In this document: piece by piece, positions 34,082-41,535 of the stretch
How positions within the stretch are numbered: the stretch's first letter is position 1
Layout: each line of letters begins with the position of its first letter
Origin: JAHBVL01 sp964461025
GTDB lineage: Bacteria > Chloroflexota > Chloroflexia > Thermomicrobiales > UBA6265
Assembly (NCBI GenBank): GCA_964461025.1
Contig: CAYWSE010000019.1
Span: 1 to 61,851, forward strand
Direction of reading: 5' to 3'
DNA: 61,851 nucleotides
Notes under the pieces: model-generated
Databases searched by the model: none
What the model was told of the DNA's origin: nothing
The model's input: the letters and a program-made list of their open reading frames with translations, nothing else
Made by a program: the position numbers and the translations under genes

Positions 34082-35926
34082 CTACGGCTCCTGGCTGGAG
34101 GGGGCAATCGCGCGGAGTTCCTCACCAGATATCTGATATCGAAGCGCCCGCAGATCGGTCATCACATTCTCCAGGTCGTTCCTGGTGACCGTCAGCAGCG
34201 CGTGCTGATCGCGCACGAAGCGTGTGTATGGCGCCAGGGCTGATTCGATGCGCTGAATCGATCGCTGAAGCTCGACCTCGAATTGCTCCGTCATCACGTC
34301 GATCAGGCGACGTTCGAGATCCTCGGATCGTGTCCGGAACTCCGTTCTCGCTTGACGCCGCTTGCGCGGCAAAATGACCAATCCAATGCCGGCCAGCACG
34401 CTCGCGGCGAAAATCCCGGTGACATCGACCGCCACAGTGCTCGCGGCAGCGACGACTAGCGCGCCCAGGCCGATCGCTCCTGCCTCCGCAACCGCGACCT
34501 GTGCGACTGCACTGCGCACCGACTGTGACAACTCGTAACCTGCCCGGTCGGCATCATACCGATCGACTTCTTCGCGAGCCTTCCGGGTCACCGAGTCGAG
34601 CAATGCTTTTCGGTCGTACCGGAATTGGCTGCTGACCTCGCCCACCATCTGACCTTCGTAGCTCTGCAAGCGTCGCCGATCGAGGTAACCGTTGATTGCT
34701 TCCCAGGTTCGCAGGTCCTGCTCGACCATCCAGTCGATCAGTTCCTGGATGGCTTCATCGATTTCCTCTTCCGCATTGCCGACTACCTGCTGTTCGAACT
34801 CGGCGCGAATGCGATCGCTCTTGATCAGATCGAAAATCCGGCCGATGCGAATCGTTTCTTCAAAGAAGTCGTCACCACGCGTGGTCATCCGGTTGATGAT
34901 GTTCTCGATCCGGCCGAGGTGATAGGAGAACTGTTTGCGCATGTCCTCCTGGTAGAGATCGAGTTGCCGTTCGATCGCCTGGATCGTTTCCAGGTCCTCG
35001 TTCAGAACATCGATGCGGGATTGCGTAATCTCCAGGTAGCGATTGCCGAGAAACTCCGCCGTGCCAAGCGGCGAGAGCAGCTTCAGCTGTATCCGCCCTT
35101 GTTCATCCAGCACCGAAAAAATGTAATCCTCGAGTTCGGCGAACCGGCTCTGCTGCCACAGTTCGCCGCTCTGTTGCGGATTCCGCGTCGCCAGCTGGTT
35201 CGCCTGCTGGGCCTGCATTGCCGAAATCGGAAAGACGTTCGGTTCGAAACCGAGCAGACGCGTGATGTTCTGTTCAACGAACGTGACCACTTCACGAACA
35301 TCTTCATCTGTCCGCAGAAGATCGATCTTGTTAACGATGACGACGATCTTCTTGCCCCACTCCCGGATATCTTCCATGAAGGCCCGTTCGCTCTCGGTGA
35401 AAGGGCGGTCGGCGGAGGTTACAAAAAAGACGATGTCCGCGTTGGGCACAAAGTGCTGGGTCAGCGCCTCGTGCTCGCGCACAATCGCATTCGTGCCAGG
35501 AGTGTCGACGACGGTGATGTCTTCCAGAAACGCGGCCGGATAGGTTCGCTCGACCGATCCATCGGCCAGCATCCGCTCTGAAGGCGTTTCGCCGTGCACG
35601 AGCAGGTTGATCAGCGCTGTGGTTGGCGTGACTCCCTCGGGCATGATGTCGGCGCCGATCAGCGCATTGATGAACGCCGACTTACCCGAATTGAATTCGC
35701 CTGCAATCACCAGCAGAAAGAGCGATTCGAGCCGCAGCTTGGCGTCGGTGATGCGCTGCCGGTCTTCTTCCGACGCGGGAAACGCATCGAGTAAGATGGC
35801 GAGCCGGTCGAGCGCGGCAAGCTCGCGGTTCGCCAGCTCGTGCTCGCGGTCGCTGAGCACCGGACTGGCGTTTTCCGCCGTCCCCGGTTGTCCGCGCCGT
35901 CGTTTGAAGAGATCCCTCAAGCCCAT
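34082..35926 (-). CDS. Bacterial dynamin-like GTPase
   Basis: 614 residues. GTPase motifs: G1 'GEFNSGKS' (76-83), G2 Thr in 'GVTPTTALINLL', G3 D-T-P-G (141-144), G4 N-K-I-D (199-202). A long helical stalk follows (about 300-470), then a hydrophobic hairpin (about 484-520, two membrane-inserting segments) and a final helical region. This is the layout of bacterial dynamin-like proteins that bind and remodel membranes, although fission or fusion activity cannot be read from sequence. The first residues 'MGLRDLFKRRR' form a basic amphipathic helix. pfp lies just upstream on the same strand. Confidence 0.87.
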   Translation of the reverse strand: MGLRDLFKRRRGQPGTAENASPVLSDREHELANRELAALDRLAILLDAFPASEEDRQRITDAKLRLESLFLLVIAGEFNSGKSAFINALIGADIMPEGVTPTTALINLLVHGETPSERMLADGSVERTYPAAFLEDITVVDTPGTNAIVREHEALTQHFVPNADIVFFVTSADRPFTESERAFMEDIREWGKKIVVIVNKIDLLRTDEDVREVVTFVEQNITRLLGFEPNVFPISAMQAQQANQLATRNPQQSGELWQQSRFAELEDYIFSVLDEQGRIQLKLLSPLGTAEFLGNRYLEITQSRIDVLNEDLETIQAIERQLDLYQEDMRKQFSYHLGRIENIINRMTTRGDDFFEETIRIGRIFDLIKSDRIRAEFEQQVVGNAEEEIDEAIQELIDWMVEQDLRTWEAINGYLDRRRLQSYEGQMVGEVSSQFRYDRKALLDSVTRKAREEVDRYDADRAGYELSQSVRSAVAQVAVAEAGAIGLGALVVAAASTVAVDVTGIFAASVLAGIGLVILPRKRRQARTEFRTRSEDLERRLIDVMTEQFEVELQRSIQRIESALAPYTRFVRDQHALLTVTRNDLENVMTDLRALRYQISGEELRAIAPSSQEP

Positions 35927-35967
35927 TGTCCGCTCTGTGATGAAGCCGCATTTCGCGACCGGCGCTT

Positions 35968-37149
35968 TCAGCTCGTCGGTCGCGGTAACCGTAAGTATGC
36001 GGGAAAGGCGTTGTCATTCAGCAATGGCGCGGCCCAGGCGCGAAATACTTCAGTTGTCGTCTGCCCATCCGCAGCAATGAACTCATCGTCCAGCACTCGA
36101 TGCTGATTGGCGACCAGACGCAGATCGCATGTGGTGAACGTGGGGAAATAGTCGCTGCCGGGTTCGCGCCCGATGGCGATCATCACGCCGCTTTCGCCCT
36201 GTTGCAGCCGGATCACCGCTTCCTCGCCGACACGCCTCGCTTCCTGCCTGTCCACATCAGAACCCTGCCACATGCGGACCGCTGAACCAGGCCGCTCGAA
36301 TCGCGCCTGTACGCCAAGTCGCGCCGAAATCGCGGCGGTAAGCGCCACCGCGGGCGGCATCTGATAGCGATGCCCAAAGGGATCGATATACGTTGGAGCG
36401 TCGCCGCTGAGGTGATCTCCCTGCGCGTCACGCATCGTCTCCGGCAATACGCAAACCAGCCATCCCCGTTGCTTGAAGCGCTTCTCGACCTGCTCCAGAA
36501 GTGCTTCGACACTCTCCGGAGGACGTTCGGGCAGCACAAGCATCGGCTGCAAGTCCGCTTCGTCATCGTGAAAGCCGAGACTGGCGGCGGCGGTCAGCCA
36601 GCCGGCGTCGCGTCCCATCGCGTCGATCAGCTTGACGGGATAGAGATCGGGCGCGGCCAGCGTATCGAATGTCGCATTGCGGACCAGCGAGGCGAAATAG
36701 GTCGCCGCCGACGAGTAGCCGGGAGAGTGATCGGTACCGGGGAGATCGTTGTCGACCGTTTTTGGCGCAAGGATGACGCGAATTCCCCGATCGAGCCCGT
36801 GCAACCGCAATGCCGTATCGGCGGAATCGTTGCCGCCAATCAGCACGACATCCCGGCAATCGCGCCTGAGCAACTGGCCAGCAGCTTCTTCCAGCACATC
36901 GTCGTCCAGCTTCAGGCGCGAAGTGCCGAGCGCCGCCGACGGGGTATGCGTGAGCTGGCCGAGCTGCTGAATTGACAGCGATGTGAGATCGAGCAGATCG
37001 TCATCGAGCAGACCGCGCAATCCGTGACACATGCCCAGAATGCGTGCATAGCCAGACATTTGCGCCCGTCGCACCACGCCCGCCAATGTCGCATTGGTGA
37101 CAGCGGTCGCCCCTCCGGACTGCCCGACGATCAGCGTGCGCTCACTCAT
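35968..37149 (-). CDS. pfp: Phosphofructokinase, probably PPi-dependent
   Basis: About 393 residues, PfkA superfamily. It phosphorylates fructose-6-phosphate in glycolysis. The phosphate-donor motif reads I-G-G-N-D-S (Asp108) and the catalytic block P-K-T-V-D-N-D (Lys130). ATP enzymes have Gly at both positions, while PPi enzymes have Asp and Lys, so a pyrophosphate-dependent (reversible) enzyme is predicted. 'GRDAGWLTAAASLG' (M-G-R-x-A-G-W) is also present, and the later 'PFGHRYQMPPAVALTAAIS' helps bind sugar phosphate. The ATG at 37149 is used; a GTG three codons upstream is possible. It follows a regulator gene by 26 nt. Confidence 0.88.
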   Translation of the reverse strand: MSERTLIVGQSGGATAVTNATLAGVVRRAQMSGYARILGMCHGLRGLLDDDLLDLTSLSIQQLGQLTHTPSAALGTSRLKLDDDVLEEAAGQLLRRDCRDVVLIGGNDSADTALRLHGLDRGIRVILAPKTVDNDLPGTDHSPGYSSAATYFASLVRNATFDTLAAPDLYPVKLIDAMGRDAGWLTAAASLGFHDDEADLQPMLVLPERPPESVEALLEQVEKRFKQRGWLVCVLPETMRDAQGDHLSGDAPTYIDPFGHRYQMPPAVALTAAISARLGVQARFERPGSAVRMWQGSDVDRQEARRVGEEAVIRLQQGESGVMIAIGREPGSDYFPTFTTCDLRLVANQHRVLDDEFIAADGQTTTEVFRAWAAPLLNDNAFPAYLRLPRPTS

Positions 37150-37175
37150 TGGCCGCACTCACTATTGCACAACGG

Positions 37176-37775
37176 TCATGCGACAACAGGCTCGCCAAGG
37201 AGATGTGTGCGGGGTCCTTCGAGCAACCAGACGGCATAGGGCGCGCGCTGTGCGACGCGGGAGCGCCAGTCCTCCGGCAGGTAATAGACCGCTTCGATCC
37301 GGCCCGCCGGCAATCCGAGCAAGTCGGCGGCTCGACTTTGCACCGCATCGATCTCCTCGAGCGGAATGTCGCCAACCAGCACCAGCGGAATGGCCGTGCC
37401 TGAATCGAGGATCACATCGTCAGCTAATGGCAGTTGCGCGGCAATGAATGCCGATTCGAGCGTCTGCACATGTTCGAGCGTCGCCTGCAACGAAGCCCGC
37501 TGACCGAGTGCACCCACCACAAGTGCGGTCAGCTCGCGACGGAGCGGAAAATCGGGATTCACAGAGTATCGGCGAGAAGCGCCATCTCGCTGCGACGTCA
37601 ATATGCCGATCCGTTCGAGCTTGTAGCACTCATGTTGCAGACTGCTGATCGGCAGCGAGAGAAACCGCGAGAGCTCTGTCAGGGAGTAGCCTCGGTGTGG
37701 CCGGGGCACGACATGTCCCAACACCGCGGCCCGAACACGGGACGCGAACAACTCACTGAGGAACTCGATATCCAT
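37176..37775 (-). CDS. Winged-helix regulator with nucleotidyltransferase-like C-terminal domain
   Basis: 199 residues. The N-terminal 80 residues form a winged helix ('GYSLTELSRFLSLPISSLQHECYKLERIGILTSQRDGASRRYSVN'), an ArsR/MarR-like DNA-binding domain. The C-terminal part ('LPLADDVILDSGTAIPLVLVGDIPLEEIDAVQ') resembles the MNT-type nucleotidyltransferase fold seen in other winged-helix regulators, but a G-S-x-D-x-D catalytic motif is not evident. It is probably a transcription regulator. It is divergent from padR, and a palindrome TTACGAT-GCA-ATCGTAA lies 48 nt upstream. It may be co-transcribed with pfp. Confidence 0.75.
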   Translation of the reverse strand: MDIEFLSELFASRVRAAVLGHVVPRPHRGYSLTELSRFLSLPISSLQHECYKLERIGILTSQRDGASRRYSVNPDFPLRRELTALVVGALGQRASLQATLEHVQTLESAFIAAQLPLADDVILDSGTAIPLVLVGDIPLEEIDAVQSRAADLLGLPAGRIEAVYYLPEDWRSRVAQRAPYAVWLLEGPRTHLLGEPVVA

Positions 37776-37822
37776 CAGCCAGGCGCCTCAAATTGTGGAA
37801 ATGACACCCAATACCCCCGTAC

Positions 37823-37883
37823 TTACGATGCAATCGTAACATGATGTCAATTCGTTCGCGCTTGCTTGCTACAATCGAACGAA
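37823..37883. promoter_or_regulatory. Two inverted repeats in the divergent regulator spacer
   Basis: First: TTACGAT-GCA-ATCGTAA (37823-37839), perfect. Second: TTCGTTCG (37851-37858) and CGAACGAA (37876-37883) enclosing a TACAAT -10-like box (37870-37875) of padR. Each is closer to one of the two divergent regulator genes, as expected for autoregulation. Confidence 0.5.
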
Positions 37884-37907
37884 CAGCCTACTCTCCCGGC
37901 GGGACCG

Positions 37908-38450
37908 ATGAGCACGAAAGAACGACCAGCCGAATATGCGATTCTCGGTCTCCTGGCGACTGAAGAAGCGGGTAGCCATGGCTACGACTTGGCGCGGGCA
38001 TTCGCTCAAGGGGAGCCATTGGGAGAGATCCTCCACCTCGAGCCAGGCATGCTCTACCACCATCTGAAGCGGCTGGAACGTTCGGCGAGCGTCACCCAGA
38101 CCACGACGCAATCCGGTAACCGTCCTCCCCGTCAGTCCTATCAGATCACGGACCAGGGCCGCACCCGCCTGAGAAAGTGGCTGCAGTCGCCCGTGGGGCA
38201 TACCCGCGAGATCCGGCTCGACTTTCTCGTCAAGCTCTATTTCGCCGAACGCATCGATGACCAGATCGCCGCAAATCTGGTGTCGACCCAGCTGGCGATT
38301 CTGCGCGATGTGCGGGACTCGATGATCGAGCGCGCGACCAGACTCGATGCTTCCACCCAGTCGGACTCCATCGAGTTCCTTGCATCAGTCCGCAAGCTCC
38401 GGATTGCCCAGACCGATGCGGCGATCGACTGGCTCGAGTCACTGACGTAA
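37908..38450 (+). CDS. PadR family transcriptional regulator
   Basis: About 180 residues. The PadR winged helix is clear: 'EYAILGLLATEEAGSHGYDLARAF', then 'LEPGMLYHHLKRLERS' and 'RQSYQITDQGRTRLRKWL'. The C-terminal helices ('LDFLVKLYFAERIDDQIAANL', 'VRKLRIAQTDAAIDWLESL') are the dimerisation part of PadR-s2-type members. It likely represses its own promoter through the inverted repeat over the -10 box. The ATG at 37908 is chosen because PadR proteins begin near this point; the open frame extends 14 codons further. Target genes and ligand are unknown. Confidence 0.85.
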   Translation: MSTKERPAEYAILGLLATEEAGSHGYDLARAFAQGEPLGEILHLEPGMLYHHLKRLERSASVTQTTTQSGNRPPRQSYQITDQGRTRLRKWLQSPVGHTREIRLDFLVKLYFAERIDDQIAANLVSTQLAILRDVRDSMIERATRLDASTQSDSIEFLASVRKLRIAQTDAAIDWLESLT

Positions 38451-38579
38451 CCTCAAGCGCTCGCGGCCCCGCAAAACTCCTTCGCCGGTATGCCATAATC
38501 GGCCATTATGTGCTCGGTTGCCCAAGATATCATGGCGCCGATGCGACGTTTCACGTTCTATTCGAGAGAGGTTCAGGCA

Positions 38580-39524
38580 ATGGCTCACGGCATGCTCGAG
38601 TACGCGTTTTTTGAGGGCAACTTCGTGCCGTTTTCGGAAGCCAACATCAGCATCGGCACCCACTGCGTGCAGTACGGCACCGGCGCTTTTGCCGGGATAC
38701 GCGGCTACCTCGATGCGTCCGGCGAGAGCGTCAACATTTTCCGCTTGCCCGATCACGCTCGCCGCCTGATGAACTCCGCCCGCATTCTGAGAGCCGATTT
38801 TTCCTACACACCGGAGAACGTGGCGTCGATCATCGCCGAGCTGACCGAGCGAAACGGGCACAAGGGCGACGTCTACATCCGGCCGTTCGTCTATAAACCC
38901 GCGGTTCAGCTGACACCACGCCTGAAGGGGATCGGTGACGAGCTCGCGGTCTACATGATGCCAATGGGCGATTACCTGTCGCTCGAGCGCGGGCAGAAGG
39001 CCATCGTTTCTTCCTGGTTCCGGATTCCGGACAATGCCATACCAAGCCGCGGCAAACTTTCCGGCGCCTACGTGAACTCGGCGTTCGCCAAGGACGAGGC
39101 CGAACAGAAAGGTGGCGACGAAGCGATCATGCTGAACACGGCAGGCAAGATCGCCGAGGGCAGCTCCTGCAATCTCTTCATCGTGCGCGACGGCGTGCTC
39201 ATGACGCCACCATTCGCCAGCGACATTCTTGAAGGGATCACCCGGCGCTCGGTGCTCAAGATGGCCCAGGACGCCGGCATTCCCACAGAAGTGCGCGAAA
39301 TCGACAGGACCGAGCTCTATCTTGCGGACGAAGCATTCTTTTGCGGCACCGGCGTGCAGATCGCCTGGATCGAGTCGATTGATGGCCGTCCGGTCGGCGA
39401 TGGCAATCGTGGGCTGGTCACAGCGGCGTTGCAGGAGAACTTTTTCGACACCGTACGGGGTAGAACCGAGACATACAGCGACTGGCTGACCAAGGTCCCA
39501 GTCGGCGTTCCGGCCGCAGTTTAG
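38580..39524 (+). CDS. ilvE: Branched-chain amino acid aminotransferase
   Basis: About 314 residues, fold-type IV PLP transaminase for Leu, Ile and Val synthesis. 'GTHCVQYGTGAFAGIRGY' and 'LPDHARRLMNSARIL' are typical of IlvE. PLP Lys159 is in S-R-G-K-L-S-G-A-Y-V-N-S, at the same number as the E. coli enzyme. 'LNTAGKIAEGSSCNLFIV' and 'PFASDILEGITRRSVL' bind cofactor phosphate, and 'EAFFCGTGVQIAWIESIDGR' follows. GAGAGAGG precedes the ATG at 38580; upstream in-frame ATGs lack such a site. It sits alone on its strand between padR and the convergent TlpA-like gene. Confidence 0.95.
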   Translation: MAHGMLEYAFFEGNFVPFSEANISIGTHCVQYGTGAFAGIRGYLDASGESVNIFRLPDHARRLMNSARILRADFSYTPENVASIIAELTERNGHKGDVYIRPFVYKPAVQLTPRLKGIGDELAVYMMPMGDYLSLERGQKAIVSSWFRIPDNAIPSRGKLSGAYVNSAFAKDEAEQKGGDEAIMLNTAGKIAEGSSCNLFIVRDGVLMTPPFASDILEGITRRSVLKMAQDAGIPTEVREIDRTELYLADEAFFCGTGVQIAWIESIDGRPVGDGNRGLVTAALQENFFDTVRGRTETYSDWLTKVPVGVPAAV

Positions 39525-39560
39525 GCTCTCGCTCACGCCAGGCTGATGCTCAACTGGGTG

Positions 39561-39600
39561 GTCATTCTGAGCGCGAGCGAAGAGTCTCCCGCCGCAGTGG
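39561..39600. repeat. Partial copy of the GTCATCCTGAGCG repeat
   Basis: GTCATTCTGAGCG, then CGAGCGAAGAGTCTCCCGCC, matching one half of the element at 13600-13701. It lies in the convergent gap after ilvE. Confidence 0.6.
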
Positions 39601-39656
39601 CAAGCGCAACCTAGCGATCGGCAGGGCAATCAGAACTGTTCCATTCGGAACGTCAA

Positions 39657-40298
39657 TCAATTCGCTTCAGCGGCTGCCGCCAGGTAGTCGCTGATTTCAT
39701 CCTCCGTCATCTCTCCGATGCGCATGGCATACACCGTTCCGTCCGGGCGCAGAAAAACGGTCGTGGGATATGTAGTTATGCCAAATGCCTGCTCGACCGG
39801 GCCTCGTTGCGGATCGTCGCCGGCCGTGTCCCGCCCAACCGGATACCAGATGCCGAGCTCCTCGATCATTGCCAGCGCGTTCGGTTCGTAGTCGTTCTTG
39901 ATGCCGACGCCGATGACCGTTGCCGGCGACTCGGCCGCCACCGATCGATACACCCGGTCGAGTGCGGGCATTTCGGCTTCACAGGGGGCGCACCACGATC
40001 CCCAGAAATTCAGAGCCGCCGCTTGACCGAGCAGCGTGTCATTGGAGACTGATTCGCCATCGAGCAAGCTCAGCTCGAATGCCGGCGCAGGTTGATCGAC
40101 AAGCGCGCCCGGCCGGGGAAGATCGTCCTCTGGCCGCCATTCTCGCCAGCCAATCACTGCGACGATTGCAATGATGAGTAAGCCGAGAATCGTCGGACTG
40201 TATTTCGCCAAAGCTCCATAGCCGATGCGTCCGTGTTCGGCGTCATCCACCTCCACCGCCGGCTGGGCATCCTCGCTGTCTGATTCTGGATCACTCAT
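39657..40298 (-). CDS. Membrane-anchored TlpA/ResA-like thioredoxin
   Basis: 213 residues. A cytoplasmic acidic N-terminus and one transmembrane helix (about 36-50) place the thioredoxin-like domain outside the membrane. The active site is W-C-A-P-C (Cys103, Cys106), and the cis-Pro loop is 'FGITTYPTTVFLRPDG'. Such proteins reduce disulfides of apocytochromes or other exported proteins. The gene follows the hypothetical membrane protein by only 4 nt, so they form an operon and may work together. Confidence 0.9.
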   Translation of the reverse strand: MSDPESDSEDAQPAVEVDDAEHGRIGYGALAKYSPTILGLLIIAIVAVIGWREWRPEDDLPRPGALVDQPAPAFELSLLDGESVSNDTLLGQAAALNFWGSWCAPCEAEMPALDRVYRSVAAESPATVIGVGIKNDYEPNALAMIEELGIWYPVGRDTAGDDPQRGPVEQAFGITTYPTTVFLRPDGTVYAMRIGEMTEDEISDYLAAAAEAN

Positions 40299-40302
40299 AG
40301 AT

Positions 40303-40806
40303 TCACGGAATTGTCGCCACCGCGTCGTCTACACGCATGGCCAGCTCGTCGTCCGCTCCGGCAACCATCACCAAGACATTGCTTCCTTCCGAGATGCTCA
40401 GAGGTTCACTGGTGACGGGATCGCCAAACGTGTCGACGAGTTCCACGTCTTCTGCCGTCACGCCGGCCATTTCGCTCTCACGTTCTTCAGGGTCGGCAAA
40501 AATGAACACGAAAGCGGAGAGATCGTTGATGAGAAGCTGCTGTCCCACCGGTGACAGACCGTCGACCCGCGCGCTCTCCCGCCCATATTCGACCTCCAGA
40601 TCAGCGGCAACCATCGCATCGTAGACGGTCTTCAATTGCGCCTGACCAGAAACGGCAGTCGGAGCCGCTGGAGTCTGATTCTGGTTGCGGTCTTCCCAGA
40701 ACAGGTAGAGCGCCACGATGAGCAGCAAACCGGCCACGGCAAACATCAGTAATGAGAGCAGGTTGCGCGATTTGGACAGTTTTGGCTTGCTGGCAGCGTT
40801 CGGCAC
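40303..40806 (-). CDS. Hypothetical single-pass membrane protein
   Basis: 167 residues, not recognised. A basic N-terminus precedes one transmembrane helix (about 15-36, 'LLSLLMFAVAGLLLIVALYLFW'-like), so the rest is extracytoplasmic. The outer domain (about 55-167) is acidic with 'LKTVYDAMVAADLEVEYG', which resembles a substrate-like alpha/beta unit. The GTG start has AGGAGG 8 nt before it. It is co-transcribed with the TlpA-like thioredoxin gene; it has no Cys, so it is not itself a thioredoxin substrate. Confidence 0.7.
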   Translation of the reverse strand: MPNAASKPKLSKSRNLLSLLMFAVAGLLLIVALYLFWEDRNQNQTPAAPTAVSGQAQLKTVYDAMVAADLEVEYGRESARVDGLSPVGQQLLINDLSAFVFIFADPEERESEMAGVTAEDVELVDTFGDPVTSEPLSISEGSNVLVMVAGADDELAMRVDDAVATIP

Positions 40807-41046
40807 GGGTGGCCCTCCTCTGGCACGTAGTATGCGGTATCGTCGCCCAACGGCGGTCTGGATGCGGCGAGAAGCGGGATGTTTGTTGTTACCGTGAGAA
40901 ATCCTTGCTTTTGCGCAAGATCACCGCAGTAGAACCTCTCACGAGGCTATACAACACGGGCCTTACAGTGCTAGACTGCCATTGTCGGGAAAGCGAACGG
41001 AGGCGCCGACCTGACATGGCTGTTCACATTCGTTCAGGAGAAATGT

Positions 41047-41505
41047 ATGGCTACCGGCAAGGCAGCAGCAGCGTCGTCCGCTGCGGAAGAACTCTTGGAA
41101 ATTGTTCCAAGGTTGAATAGATGGGCAGAATCTTCTGTTTCATCGAGTGCCAATGAACTCCGACTGAGCCTTCGGCAGCTTTCGGCGCTGACGATGATCG
41201 AAGACGAAGTGACAACACTTGGTGATGTGGCCAAGCGCCTGCACGTCACGCCGGCAGTCGTCACCGGGCTGATCGATCGCCTCGAGCGACGAGGCTATGT
41301 TCAGCGCATCAACAGCACTGACGATCGTCGTCGCGTCATGTTGACGCTGACGGAAAGCGGTCGCGAAGCATCCAAAGTTGCCTCGGAGTCCCTGGCGAAC
41401 GAGCTCGAAGCATCGCTTGTGAAACTTGGGCTGGACGATCTGCAGCTGATCAATCGAGCGCTGGAGCGTCTCGAACCTATCACTTCAGAACTGGAGCAGC
41501 GCTAA
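41047..41505 (+). CDS. MarR family transcriptional regulator
   Basis: 152 residues. The winged helix is 'LSLRQLSALTMIEDEVTTLGDVAKRLHVTPAVVTGLIDRLERRGYVQRINSTDDRRRVMLTLTESG': recognition helix and the D-x-R-x3-V-x-L-T wing are diagnostic of MarR. Flanking helices provide the dimer. AGGAG precedes the ATG. It is preceded by a 240-nt gap (40807-41046) with no recognisable gene. No efflux pump or other usual target is adjacent, so its regulon is unknown. It converges with the Helicase_C_3 gene. Confidence 0.92.
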   Translation: MATGKAAAASSAAEELLEIVPRLNRWAESSVSSSANELRLSLRQLSALTMIEDEVTTLGDVAKRLHVTPAVVTGLIDRLERRGYVQRINSTDDRRRVMLTLTESGREASKVASESLANELEASLVKLGLDDLQLINRALERLEPITSELEQR

Positions 41506-41535
41506 AGGTCGCTATTTGCGATTCAATCTCTGGTG

